This document shows, piece by piece, positions 1 to 12,163 of a DNA stretch of 64,000 nt; the stretch's first letter is position 1; each line of letters opens with the position of its first letter. The notes beneath the pieces are model-generated. The model was not told the origin of the DNA. It made no database searches and saw only the letters and a program-made list of their open reading frames with translations. Both the position numbers and the translations under genes were made by a program. The DNA comes from Lethocerus indicus (Eukaryota > Arthropoda > Insecta > Hemiptera > Belostomatidae): contig JACDQD010000011.1 of the NCBI GenBank assembly GCA_019843655.1, forward strand, positions 11,760,604 through 11,824,603, read 5' to 3'.

Positions 1-133
1 CGTGAACCTGAGTGGACGGGATGTTCCATCCGCAATCAACGTGGCCGATCGTACTACTTCATACAATGCTACGATTTCTTATTTCCAATAAAAGCGGGTA
101 TCAGACATAAAGAACTATTATTATTCACAGATT

Positions 134-223
134 CCGTTTGTTTTTGTCTCCTCTCGCTGGTTTGATCTTCGGCAAAACCCAATAGCGAAAGACCAAACAA
201 GCGATAGGAGACAGAAACACGGG
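134..223. mobile_element. Fold-back element, short-loop hairpin copy A
   Basis: An imperfect inverted repeat of about 35 bp per arm surrounds a loop of under 20 nt. The arms carry the family core GTCTCCTCTCGCTGGTTTG and its reverse complement. The loop holds a GCTATTGG-type sequence on the minus strand that also occurs in the 3.1-kb copy, so both belong to one internally deleted subfamily. No TTAA ends remain. Confidence 0.7.
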
Positions 224-2496
224 AAATGCAAGGGCCGAAGGAAGATTCATACTGTGTTCTTCTCTTGTGACTCCCCCAACCCGTATATAACATTAATATC
301 AAAATTTATTTACATCAGACTTTGGAATGTACTGTTACACTTTCGAGAACAGTTATCGATCGGGTGATAAATTAGTGGGATTTACATGCTTTCAGCCGTA
401 ACTTGATAATATTCGCTCGCTGTTCCAGTTTTTATGCAGTCTTTGATGGCAGGTGCATTTGGCACTGCTTTCAGCGTGTAAACTGCTTAATGGTCGGGTG
501 GGGGTAGAAGTATAAAAATTGTCGATACAATTTTAAACTATTATTATTCAATTTTTTCAAAAAGTGGTACGGGATATTGGCGCGCATGTGAGTGGTAGGG
601 GGAGGGGGGGGTAATACATGTGACATGTTTATTTGGAAGCACACCCGCCGCCACGGCCGGTCGACATGCACTTTGTGTCGGTTGTCCGCAGCTTGATAAT
701 AAGTATCGATCTCCCCTCCCGCTTCGCCCCGCTTCACCCCGGGGTTGGAGATGAAAGGGAGAGACGTGAGACCGCACGCACGCCCGGAATGACAAACTAA
801 TCCGATACGCGCCCAACCCCCTCCAACCCCACGCCTATAATCTCCGTCTCTGTCGGACCCGTTGCCGGACCCCAATCTCTCACTCCTCCCTCTCGCTCCC
901 TCTCTCGCTCTCGCTCGCCGGCTTTATTTTTGTTTCGGCCGTGGCCGGCCGCGAAGCCCCACGGAATACCGAGTGGAGCCGCCGTCCCTCGCCGGTTTCT
1001 ATTACCGTTGAATATTCAATGATTTTCGGGGGAGAGAGGGGCATGAGAGGGAGGGAGGGAGGGAGGGGGTCCTTAACAAGAGCCCAATTATAAATCCCCG
1101 ACAAATAATGGGCCCCCTGAACACTTTCCGAGCCCAGTTCTTCCAACACAATTGACAGTTCCGGTATTGTTCCGGCCGTGACCCTAACAGTGGTCATTCG
1201 CTGACCAAACGCAGTTTCCGACAATTCGAGACTGAAATTCATGATAATGAAATTGATTAGTAGGGCCGAGATAGTACTCAGAAATTCGTGAGAATTGCAT
1301 GAACTGAATCCAGGAAGGAGTTAGTACATAACAATATAATTTACTTATAGTCACTGTTCTTTATGCTGGCCAGAACCATTCTACTATTTTTTATTCCCTC
1401 GCGCCATTATACAGTTAATCCAGTAATTAACTGTAGCTGCAGTAAGGCCGGCGTGTTTTAACGCCGCGTTTTATAAAACGCGGATTAACCGACCGTAAAA
1501 TGTACGTGAAACATCGGTTATCAGGCCTAAAAGCCCGGTACGAGCCCGGACGGGATGGACAGAATTTAATCAATCCAATAAATTTCAACCGCGTCCCAAA
1601 GGAAAATAAGGGCCTTCCCCTCCCGAACAGTACAATATAAATTCCCTACATTTGTTAACTATCTGTAAATTAAAACCAACCACAACAGGCCCCCGGCGGG
1701 CGCCGAAATAAATCGCCGCAAATATCGGCAATCCGACGCGTTATTATACGACGGGGTGGAGGGATGAAGGAAAGGGCCCAATGGACCGGCCTGTGGGGCG
1801 GTTCGTTCGGCTTTTAAAATTGGATTATCCCGATGTGGAAGGGGTTTGGAGAACCGATGGGGTGGAGGGTTGTGGGGGGGGGGGGGAAAAGTGAACCAAA
1901 GTGCTCCCTTCACCCGAGGTTTAAACTGTAATGCAACCGCCCTATTAAACCTATCCAACCCCCCCTCCAAATAATAGTTTCCCTCCCTTTCAAGTTCCTG
2001 CGCCGCTAAAGACTTTACCGAGACTAAATACCGATCTGGGATTAAGTACTATGAATCTGTTGCTCCGCAACTGCAACGATAAGCCAAGTAGACACGACTA
2101 TAATGAAATCAAGAATCTCCTTTTAGATACCTTATCAATTAGTTCTTATAGATACTCATGATCGCAATCACTTCAATATTGATGCATGAACTAGTTCTTC
2201 GTGTAAATGTTTAGTGGTACAATGTTTCTCAGTTTTGTAATTTTTTACCGTATATCAATACATATTCGTTACTGCATAGCAATACTGAAAAGATGAATTT
2301 TCTTATAATTCAGGCGATATAGATATGCCGATTATTTGTATTGTTCCGAATTGAATGAGAGTTGGACGAGAGTAAATTATACAGACGTTGATTCGAACGC
2401 AATAATTGCCTAGGCTCCGGCGAACATCTGCCGTAGGCGGAAACGAACGCTCAGGGGACGATTGTTCGATCAAACCCCGAAGTCGGCTTGGGGGGA

Positions 2497-2550
<54 letters not shown>

Positions 2551-3070
2551 ATGGATGACGCTATCGCTATCGCCACCGCCATTCAGGCCGACGCCAGCCA
2601 AAACATTCACAAAAGTCGGTTAAGTCCTTTCTTTTATTCAAGTTTCAAGTGACCCCACTAAAGCGGCGGCTGCCAACCGAAATGCGAGCCACGCTCCGCC
2701 CGCTGTGGGATTAACTTAGTTATCGCAAGAGGAAATCGACAAGATGCATGATGCTGATCAGGGTTTTCGCCCCGGGAGATCTCTCCCACCGTCCATGGAC
2801 AACAGGAAAGAGGGGAAATTTTCCCGAAAGAAAATTCGCTGCGTGGAAAGAATAACATTTAAAAAAGCGGTTTCTTCAACAGTACTTACATGTTAATTTA
2901 ATCCAGACACGCACAATTGCACAAATGGGCAGAAATTTCTGCTGCAATATTACGTACACTGGAAAAAAGTACATGTTTTAATTGAAGAAAAATTCTGTAA
3001 TCTTGCAGTGTCCGAAACAGACAAACGGCTGCTTCTTCCATTATTCCGTCCGAAAATATAGTACCTATAT
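224..3070. other. Noncoding interval, nothing recognised
   Basis: Contains CT-rich stretches near 870-920 and 1035-1070, a G14 run near 1877 and the AG tract at 2.5 kb. Open frames of up to 134 codons are low-complexity and start without ATG or match no family known to me. Confidence 0.6.
2497..2548 (+). repeat. (AG)n microsatellite
   Basis: An almost pure AG run of about 50 bp, preceded by a G run. Confidence 0.97.
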
Positions 3071-3215
3071 TACGGTAAATTTCGTGTATTTCTGTCTCCT
3101 CTGGCCGGTTCGGTCTTTTGCTATTGGCTTTTTCAAAAGACCAAAAGAGCGAGAGGAGACAGAAACACACGAAAACTACGGTATTCCAACTCCTCGCAGA
3201 CCACATGTATGTTAA
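3071..3215. mobile_element. Fold-back element, short-loop hairpin copy B
   Basis: Left-arm sequence starts near 3071 and reaches CTGTCTCCTCTGG; the loop with GCTATTGG follows; the complete right arm ends at TTAA (3212-3215). The middle of the full element (about 300 bp) is missing, as in copy A, but here the outer part of the right arm survives (TATTCCAACTCCTCGCAGAC). Confidence 0.75.
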
Positions 3216-3459
3216 ACTGCCTATATTATGGTATTTTAATGATTCGGTTTCTTAATATCTCCGGCTCTAGAACCGGTTACGCGCCAACGCACATTGCCAA
3301 ATTGAGCCCGGCCGATTTCCCACCAGAAATTCTAACACGGTCGGTCCGATATTTTCCCGCCGCCCGTTTACAATGGAAGAGGCCCCAGAGCCCGGATGTG
3401 GAAGCCGGTGGGCGTGAGCCCGGGACAGATGCGAGGGTTCACAAGCGGTTTGAAAAGCG

Positions 3460-3490
<31 letters not shown>

Positions 3491-4026
3491 ATAAAGAGGG
3501 AGGGAGGGAGGGAGGGAGTGACCGACCGCCTATTTGTCCCGCGTCGGGTTTTTACCTCAGCCCAATCTTTTCACCGCCGGACAATGGGGGGGTGGGGTGG
3601 TTTTCTCGACCGGTCTACCGATTCCAGCTTAATTTGGAAGGAGGGGGCGGTTTCCACCCCCCGCGGTGCTCGGTCCAGCTCTTCTACCGGATTTCCTGCG
3701 AGGAAATTGTGCACGAATCGTCAATTCTCGAAAGAAATAATAGAACGAACCGACGTTAAATCGGAATTTTCAACTTTTTACCACTTATAAACCTTATTTC
3801 TACATTTCTACCTTCGGGAAACAAATGAGTGTTTATTAATTTTTCGGAATTTTAAACATTAAACTAATCGCGTAATTTTACGGCCTATAAGCTGTATTTC
3901 GTTTTTTCGATCTAACCTAGGCCTGTGTCTATTTCTCTGCACTCGGAAAACATACAAATGAGCGATTATTGTGGCATTCATATGTAAAGAAATAGTATGC
4001 ATAATCCTTTCCAGATTACATAAATA
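3216..4026. other. Noncoding interval, low-complexity
   Basis: Apart from the purine tract at 3.46-3.52 kb I see no gene. The long open frame through it translates the AG repeat as Arg-Glu and is judged spurious. Confidence 0.6.
3460..3518 (+). repeat. (AG)n followed by (GGGA)n tract
   Basis: Pure AG to about 3484, then GGGA repeats. It keeps a spurious 193-codon frame open on this strand. Confidence 0.95.
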
Positions 4027-4636
4027 CAGAGGGGTCCAAAAAAAATGTATCCACTGTTTAAAAGCGTTTAAAAGTGTATCCATACAAGCGTTGTATTGCG
4101 TAGTTTTGTTTTGTCAGATGACAGTCGCCACACAGTCAGTGTTTTGTTGTTAGTTGTACCTTGTTACTCGAGTAAACATGGCTGGCGCAAGGCTTGCATT
4201 CGATGAAAGGAAGTCAGTTTTGAAGTGGTATTTTAAGTACGGAAACATTAATGAGGTTCAACGGCAATGGCGAAATGAGTATCAAGCAGAGCCACCGACA
4301 CGTTTAACGATTCGTCGCAACACGTTCCCCAGACTTAACCCCTCTGGACTTTTACCTGCGGGGGGGAACGCTAAAGGACGTCGTTTATCGACAAGAGCCA
4401 CGCACATCGGATGAACTTCGAGAATCCATCGTACATATTCATGTGCAAATATCCAACTGAACACGTTGCAGTTAGTAGTTCGTGCTGCAGTTCGGCGGCA
4501 TCGTTTGTATGTGTATGTTAATGGTGACCATTTCCGGACTTTAAGCTACACTTTCACCAAAAATGAGACAACTCCCTGAATTAGTTTGCAAGTTATGGAC
4601 TGTTAAACAGTGGATACCTTTTTTTGGACCCCTCTG
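4027..4636 (+). mobile_element. Mariner-like element, internally deleted, 610 bp
   Basis: Terminal inverted repeats CAGAGGGGTCCAAAAAAA at the left and the matching complement at the right end (GGACCCCTCTG), about 33 bp each, flanked by TA on both sides as expected of Tc1/mariner elements. Inside is a decayed transposase. The element is too short for a full transposase of about 350 residues, so it is non-autonomous. Confidence 0.88.
4178..4584 (+). pseudogene. Mariner-type transposase remnant (N-terminal HTH joined to C-terminal part)
   Basis: From the ATG at 4178 the product begins MAGARLAFDERKSVLKWYF and continues with VQRQWRNEY and PPTRLTI, a helix-turn-helix of the kind found at the start of insect mariner-like transposases. 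Near 4330 the middle of the enzyme is missing, and the sequence continues, after a frame change, as LTPLDFYLRGG and DVVYRQEPRTSDELRESI, the region around the last catalytic acid. After another frameshift near 4460 the usual C-terminus follows (LQLVVRAAVRRHRLYV, GDHF). It cannot be active. Confidence 0.85.
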
Positions 4637-7600
4637 TATTTTCGTGTTTTCACTGTTGCCGGGTTTCGTAATGCCGATTTACGAATTTTATAGGCGCACG
4701 ACGTTCTTTTGACAGTCTAAATCTGGAATAAATTCATGATGCAATAGAATTTGGTATCGAAGTTTAAAGATGAGACGGCTTTTATTTAAAAAAAAAAAAA
4801 AGAAAAAATTGCTGCGGTGAAGGCAGCGCCACGCTTCCCCGGTGCAGAACCGATCGGGTTCCGGTCAGAGATACGCGTTAGAGCATTTGATCCTGTAATA
4901 TGAACTGCAATAAGTTTCCGAGCCACTGGCCACATTGACCTCTCCGGCTACTTCATTTATCCCGTTACGAAATTCCCATATCTCATATAGTCGAGACGCG
5001 GTATACGATGCTCGAATATTAACGGCGTTATTTATAATTTCGACTCGATTTTTTGGCACGCCAAAAATATTAATTATACGTCATGCCACAGGAACTGACG
5101 AATTCAGTATGCAGGCTAAATATATGACTTCATATATGAAATGAAATGGATGAATGCATGGAAGAAGGTTGGAGTACATTATATGTCTGTGACGCGTTAT
5201 TCCTTCACCGGTACTGGACGGATGAGTGGCGATAGTTTTTTTATCCGTAAACGATTTTCAACGCGGCCCAGTCACCGAAACCGGTCCCTCCGAAAGCCAC
5301 AAGGCGGTTTCAGATCCGCTTTACGGCCGGACGGAGTTTCATTATATTCCCGGAGGGGGGGCGCCTCCCGCGGTATTGCCGGGAGAAGGAGGAATTCGTC
5401 CCCGCCGACGCTCCCGGTAGGACCCTCAGGATCGCGTTCTTCGGTGGGGGCGGAGGGGTCGGGGACGACGGGGAGGATTTTCCGCGAGGGCGGTCCCATG
5501 AATGAAACCGTAACGTTCGCCAACACTTAACAGTCGGTTGGGTCGGTAAAGGGGCCTCGGGGAGGGCTCAAACGGATTTCCGGTCGCCGGGTTTCACCTT
5601 ACGAATCGCGGACATGCCTAAACCGAGCCACAAAATATTTCACCGGCCGGTAGTACGATAATGCGTGATAATCCTTGTATTTTATTGAAACAAACATGTC
5701 TCGAGTGTGAGCTACAACTTGCGCTGGACAATGGATGGATAATAGGAGAATCAGGACGGGGAATTAAACTTCAGTAACCGAGATTTTTACAATTCTTCAA
5801 CTTTAGGTATGTTGAGGTCGTCCTGAAGGGAGTGTGATTTGAAACATACCGAGGAGTAATTATGGTATCTCTGGATACTCTTATAGTCCCTCCGACTTCG
5901 ATATGTATTTGTAGATTGTGAATGGCTTTTGGCTTCTTAGTCTTACGGTCTAAGACGATTCCACTTAGATTTGTAATAATAAAAATATTTTTTTTTTATA
6001 CGTTCTTTATGTCAGAAATTCAGTGCACCAATTTCCGATAATGTCAAGATTATTCGTGGCACACCAAGATACACATTATATATAATATTCAAAACAAAGC
6101 GTTACCTACAATCGGAAGCTGTACGTGTGCTATACGGACTAATCATCAGAGGGCGCGTCAATTGGAATCCCTTCAAAAGATTTAAATTCGATTAAATTTA
6201 TCCCCTCGGCATTTTACCGGACGCGCCTGTATTTCGGTCGGCTTGCCCGGGTCAACCACGTGTTATTAAGGACCGAAATTAGAATCGGCGGTATAAATCA
6301 GCGGCCTGAATTCATCGCCGTTCCGAGAGGCGAATGGCAAACGAGACGGGCCGACCGACCCCCGACCCCCGACCCTACAAATGTAAATATGTCCCTATCG
6401 CTTAATGGTTCGATAAGCGGAAAACAACAGCCGCTCCCCTATTAATCGGACACGGGCATGAATGTCAAAATGTTGTTTTCATATCAATTTGAAAGCGGTG
6501 GGTGTTTTAGACGCGTTAATCTGCCAACTATCTGGACAGCATATTTTTCTAGACTGTCTCAGAATCCTTAGACAGTAACTTAAATTGCCTTCATCATATA
6601 CTACAGTGAGTGCTTCGTGCTACCGACTCGAGCATACCGACCATATTATTTCGAATCGATATTCTTAATAATTATATATTTATTTCATTTTACTCTAGGA
6701 TAGCACAAAAATTGGAATTAAAGTATAGAATACTTAAGTTTAATCATTAATTAATGATATATGATTTGCTGAAACAATAAATATGTTTAATATTATTCGT
6801 AATAATCGTTTGTGATAGTAATAAGTAATAAATTTCAGTATTTTAAAATAAAATCAAAATAGAACAGATTAATACAAGTCAAACTAAAATAACGTGATGT
6901 GGATCTCCGCTTCACCGACGACAGTTAGTCCGATACGCCGTTTCTAACGGGCCCCAACGCTAGAGGAGCCCCAATTTAAAAAAAAACACAGCATTTCGTA
7001 GTTTCCGGTTAACATTCGGCCAGTTGAAATGTTAATTGCGCCCTCTGTACCGTGACAGTGACCTAGTTTTGGCGCTGCAACACCCCCTAATAGGATTTGG
7101 CGGAGGCTTCCTTACCTTACACTTATTTTCCGACCCTGGCGGTCGCTCCGCTACTTTGAATTGGACGCGTTACCGGACCGAGGATCAGAGCGCGATTCAT
7201 AATATCTGGGCGCTCTTCTGACAGCCTGAAGATTTTGGGAAACATAAACGACTTATCATGTATGCAGGTAGAAATCTTTCTCAACCTACTGAGAGATTCT
7301 AGAACTAATTACTACACAAGAACGAACAACAATATTCCTTTTTCCTAAGCCACTTGTGTCGACGTTAAGCTGTTATCTCGTCGCTGTTATCATTTTTCTA
7401 AGGAAATGTTGATGATATCTCACTTCCCGCAGGATGCATTGGAAGGTACTACGTTGGCAACTGGCATGCGCAAGAACTTCATTATCAAAATTAAAAATGC
7501 TATTCCATTTAATGTGTACATTAAACGCACTAATAAAACTCTTGGAAATCACTATATCGTAATAAAGTATTATATTTTTAATTATTTTGGTTTTTAATGA

Positions 7601-10600
7601 CAATGGTACTGAAGCCCTTTAGTAATCGTTTTTTTATAAAATTACTTCTCGACGTTCAAATATTCTACCAGTTCGGACACAGGATGGTAAGTCTCTGAGA
7701 TTAGGAACTCGCTAGCACTAGGACGCGGCGTTCCTCAAAAAGCCCCCGATTCATCGGCCAATTAACCGAAATGAAGTCGGGCCCCGAATTCAAGTTGGAC
7801 GGCCGGGGGGATGATTTTCGAATTGGGGAGAAAGGGTTGTTTATGGGCCGGGGCGGGAGGGAGGTAGAGCCGGAATTACTTAACGGGGATGGTGGACCCG
7901 CGCGGGGCGTCCCGCAATACATTGTCGGCAATATATATCGGGACGGGAAATAAAAAGGAGATAAAAAGAGCAGGGGTGGGAGGGAGGCACCTCCCCGGGC
8001 GACCTAAATATAGGTGTCCCCCCGGCGGCGGTACCAGCCACGGAATGAAGTGGTCAGGAAATATACCACCGACTACTGCAGCGCTAGACCGATATAAATT
8101 TTGCGGCCCCCCAAACGCCCGATATTTCAGAACGCCCGACAGATAATTTCGAGGGGCCGCTACGCTCCCGCATGAGCAGGAAGAGGAGGAGGAGACCATC
8201 ACCTGCTAGAAATGGTTTAGGGCTGTCGCGAATTGTATGACTTCTAATAACAATTCCATTATATATATATAGTGATTAGATACAAAATACAGAATAAAAG
8301 TTCCAAAAGCGAAGAATTTAAAGCGAGTAACAAATAGCATCAGCTAACGTAAAGTATACATCGTTTATAATTGTTTATAATCGTCTGTGTATAATCGTTT
8401 ATAACATTTTCAATGTTAAACTTCCGTATAGGATAGTTCTTCGGACGCAAACAGTTGGATTGGATTTATACCTCAAATTTGAAGACCTCGAGGATTCGGG
8501 GTATTATAAAAAAGCAATTAGAAGGTGGTGCGTGCGCGTTGTGACCGAATACCGCGCTGTGACCGCGCAATTCGGTAAAGAGTCCCTACCATCGGGAATA
8601 GGACGGTGTGAATTATTATTTGTTTTATTGCACGATCAACTATCCAACGTGTTACAAGTGCAATTGTTTCATTATCATCCCGACATAGTCCTCAGAAATT
8701 TTGTTATTATGGACGACAAGGACAAGAGATTCATGTGGCGTTTAGTATAAGGGGATAGTTTTGTTTATTTCTTATTTACTGTAAAATCAAACATCTGTTA
8801 TAAGTACAACTGAAGAGTGTGATTGGAAAAATACCGCGGTGCATTGAGGATGATAATAAAATAACAAATCTGTTTCTTAATATTCGGTTTTCAAAGAATT
8901 CTATAATGATTGTGTAGTGCGTAGTTTCCACTATCATCAGCAGCGTTTATATTACTGCTACATTTATTTGTAATAACAGTATTTTAAAATTCCATCGAAC
9001 ACTGGGCAGAGGAAATCAAACGCAGAAAACGTGATTGATTTGAAGCGTTTGTATCGCAACATGGCACAGTAATCCAGCGCTAATCCACGTTAATTGGTTC
9101 GCTAAATTGCCACCGATTATCGAATCATCAATTGATCAGCCTCCGCAAGCCGACCGTAGAAACGGATTATTTATTAGTAAATAACTATTTACAGACTATA
9201 TACTGGTATAATAGCAGTAGTGCTTTGGGCATACATTGCAACGCTAAATTATTATATTTGCTATATCTGCCTATTCCATAGACGTGTATGAAAGTGCGGA
9301 ATAAATTTTAATTATAAAATGAATATTTGTTCTTACAAAATATGCCGCAAGAGCAACATTACTTCTTATTTATGAACAAAATGCGAAACAATTTAATTTA
9401 GTTTTTGAAATTATATGTGTATACTCAGGCAAGCCTACTATTTCCCCACGCCCGAACAGCAAAGCTAATAATCTGAGAGGTAAACGCTCTTCTATTTGAT
9501 TCAATATTAAAAGAGACGTCCGGAGAACTATTGAGTGAAATCTCAAAGGAAGCAAGCGGCAAAGTTTAACAAAGGGGAAGGAAAGTTTTTATTTCATCTT
9601 ACATTTTAAATAAGTGATCATTGTAAATATTATTTATGAAATTGTCCGGAAAATAAGCATGTTTCCCGTAAAATAATACGAGACTTTGCAGTGGAATAAT
9701 TCAGAATAAACTAACAATCGGTGGGATACAGCGATTTGAAAGAGTGCCCACCGCTGAATGCGGAGAGATTAAAATGTCTCAAGAAACCGCGAAAAATTCC
9801 AAAAATCTGAGGAATACGGAGCAATTAAAAAACCTGAAGGAAAAAATGCGCGTTATTTTTCCGAACGCGCGTTTTTCGGCCCCTGAAGAAGACCGGGGGG
9901 AGAAAGAAGAAGAATTCGTCCCATTAAGTCCGGCTCTTTAATAAGAACCCGTAATTAAAGCATACTATTACGCGAGTCTAGGTTATTCATCTGCGTGAAT
10001 GCTGTTTAAAATGACTCCTGTCGCAACATTCAGTTTCACAACGGGGGACGGAAGTATCAAATGACTTGCATGGCGTCCATTTTGATGGGAATGATGAATG
10101 AGAAAAACAACATCGATGAATCGATAACAGACTATGGTAGACACTATCCGTTCTAAGTTCAGAAAAAATTAAATTATTCATTCATTTTAATTAGTTCATA
10201 ATTCGCGCTAATACGTGCACCTTAAATTATGGTTACTAATTATATTCTTTTATATCCAGCTCTTACTCCCGAAAAATAATAAATTATGCAACTCATTTAC
10301 AACAATGTTTTCTTTATCAATAAGCAAGATAATAACCTGCTAAATTTAGGAATGTTAACTTGAATAATTGACCAACTAACATTCTTTCGGTCTACACTTA
10401 TTTCCATAATTATACCGCATAATGCGGCGTTTTATGTTATAGGATAAATTGGAATTTCCGGCAGCCCAACGCAAATTAAATATGTTTGCGCTTTTAATTG
10501 AAACAACGTCGAAATTAAAGGCGTGCGCGCGCTATAGCTACCACAGAGTTATCTTTGTAATTTGGCGCCAATCCAAAATCAGCGGAGCGAGACTTTGACT

Positions 10601-12140
10601 AATCCATAAATTATACACAAAAATAAAAAAAACAAAATTCGGGAAATATTAAAAAATTTGAAATAGTGTAACCGGGTCAGATTGGTCGTTACGGGCGGGG
10701 CTTCGTCGGTCTCGTCATTAACCGAGTTTTCACCGCATTAAATTAACTGGAATGCTGGACACGAGGGATAATTGCTTCGCGAGGTGAAATACTTCGTTCT
10801 CCTAATTTTCGGTCCGATTTACTCGAAGTAACGAAACTTTAAACAACGTAGCGCGATGATATATCGAATATGTATAATGGTTGTTTTACTTCTCGGGCAT
10901 AGATTAACGCTTTACTGTTTTCTTCCACCTAAGTAGGGAAGTCTTTGATTCTTAAAACATGTCCTGGACTCAAATTCGTAAAATCCTGCGTATTAAATTG
11001 TTGCTAATATCTAGGTTCCCTTCGTAATACCAATATTGTAATTTTGTGAATTATCTAGGTGTCATCGTGACGAAACGCCGACTTCGTTCGGCTTTCGATG
11101 AGGTCGGAAATGGTTTTCGTAACGTCCGTATTAGAATTCAAATGCGGTTGAATTCGGATGCGATAAGAGACGACAGGATGTTTCTCTCGTTACGCGCGAC
11201 GCTACCGGCAAACCAGATAGCTGCCAGATAAAAGTCTTAATTCGGGAATTATTTTACATAAATTAACTACTTTTCTGTATAGTATACACAATGAGTAATC
11301 GTGTGCACTATCGGCGGTTAAACATTTATATATTTTTTTTTATTACACAAACCTGGGTTGTTCATTTATAGCAAGTGGCTCGTTACAGCCTTAAAATAAA
11401 TTAAATTCTTTCTTCTTCAGGTCTCAAGTGACCTGAGAGTCGCTTTTAAACCTCATTGCGAAACCGCTAACAATCGACAATAATACCCCCGGCATTAAAT
11501 AGACGTCCGGAGGAACTCTCGTTAAACTCTGTCCAATGAAATTCTATTAAAAGAACTAAGATAAACACGAAGGAAGAAACACTTGAGAATTTTATTTTCA
11601 GGATTGAAATAACGCTTTCGCCGCTGAAATTCCCCGCGGTTATTCGTTATTTGTAAAAGGGGAGAAGAGAAACTAATTCCAGATAAATTCTCTCCGTTCA
11701 TTGAAAACGGACGGTTAGAAAATTTAGGGTTCCGTTCGGTAATCTGGTTTGGGACCGATTTCGAAAATCGTCGCACCGACCGAATGCGTTCTGGGTCACG
11801 TGATACCGCCGGCCGGCAATAAATCCGCGATTGAAAGCCCGTTTATGAACGCCATGAGCCGGAAAACGCGATAAAAAGGGAGCGAAATTATAAGAGGAAA
11901 TTTTTTTTTATTTTTTCTAGACCGTTTAACTGTTAAGGCGAAAGTATTCCGCTACCTAAAATATTGTTTTATTTTAGTAATTATTTTTTTAAATTCGTGC
12001 ATCGGACAAAAAATGACTCGAATTGAGTAATTCAATGTCGAATGGTTTCTTCCGAAAAGGGGAAGATCATATAAGTCGTTTGTTGCAATTACGTCTACGG
12101 AGTATATCTAAGAATTGAAACGCTATATATAGAGGAGAGT
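4637..12140. other. 7.5-kb interval downstream of the Toll gene, no gene recognised
   Basis: AT-rich with GC-rich islands at 5.2-5.6 and 7.7-8.2 kb. It holds the candidate Toll polyadenylation signals at its right edge and one coding-like 96-codon stretch at 8460-8750 without an initiating ATG. Nothing else was identified. Confidence 0.6.
11907..11973 (-). other. Candidate polyadenylation signals of the Toll gene
   Basis: Two AATAAA hexamers lie on the gene's strand, at 11973-11968 and 11912-11907, about 190 and 250 nt after the stop codon. Either could end the transcript. AATAAA is common in AT-rich DNA, so position is the only support. A splice-donor-like CAG|GTAATC at about 12150-12141, just after the stop, leaves open a spliced 3' region. 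Confidence 0.3.
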
Positions 12141-12163
12141 GATTACCTGCGATTGGATAGTCG

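Noticed and set aside
3209..3790. 193-codon plus-strand frame
   Set aside because: The middle is the translated AG/GGGA repeat and the rest has no recognisable motif.
4786..4807. A-rich run that could be a retroposon tail
   Set aside because: No retroposed body or target duplication could be identified next to it.
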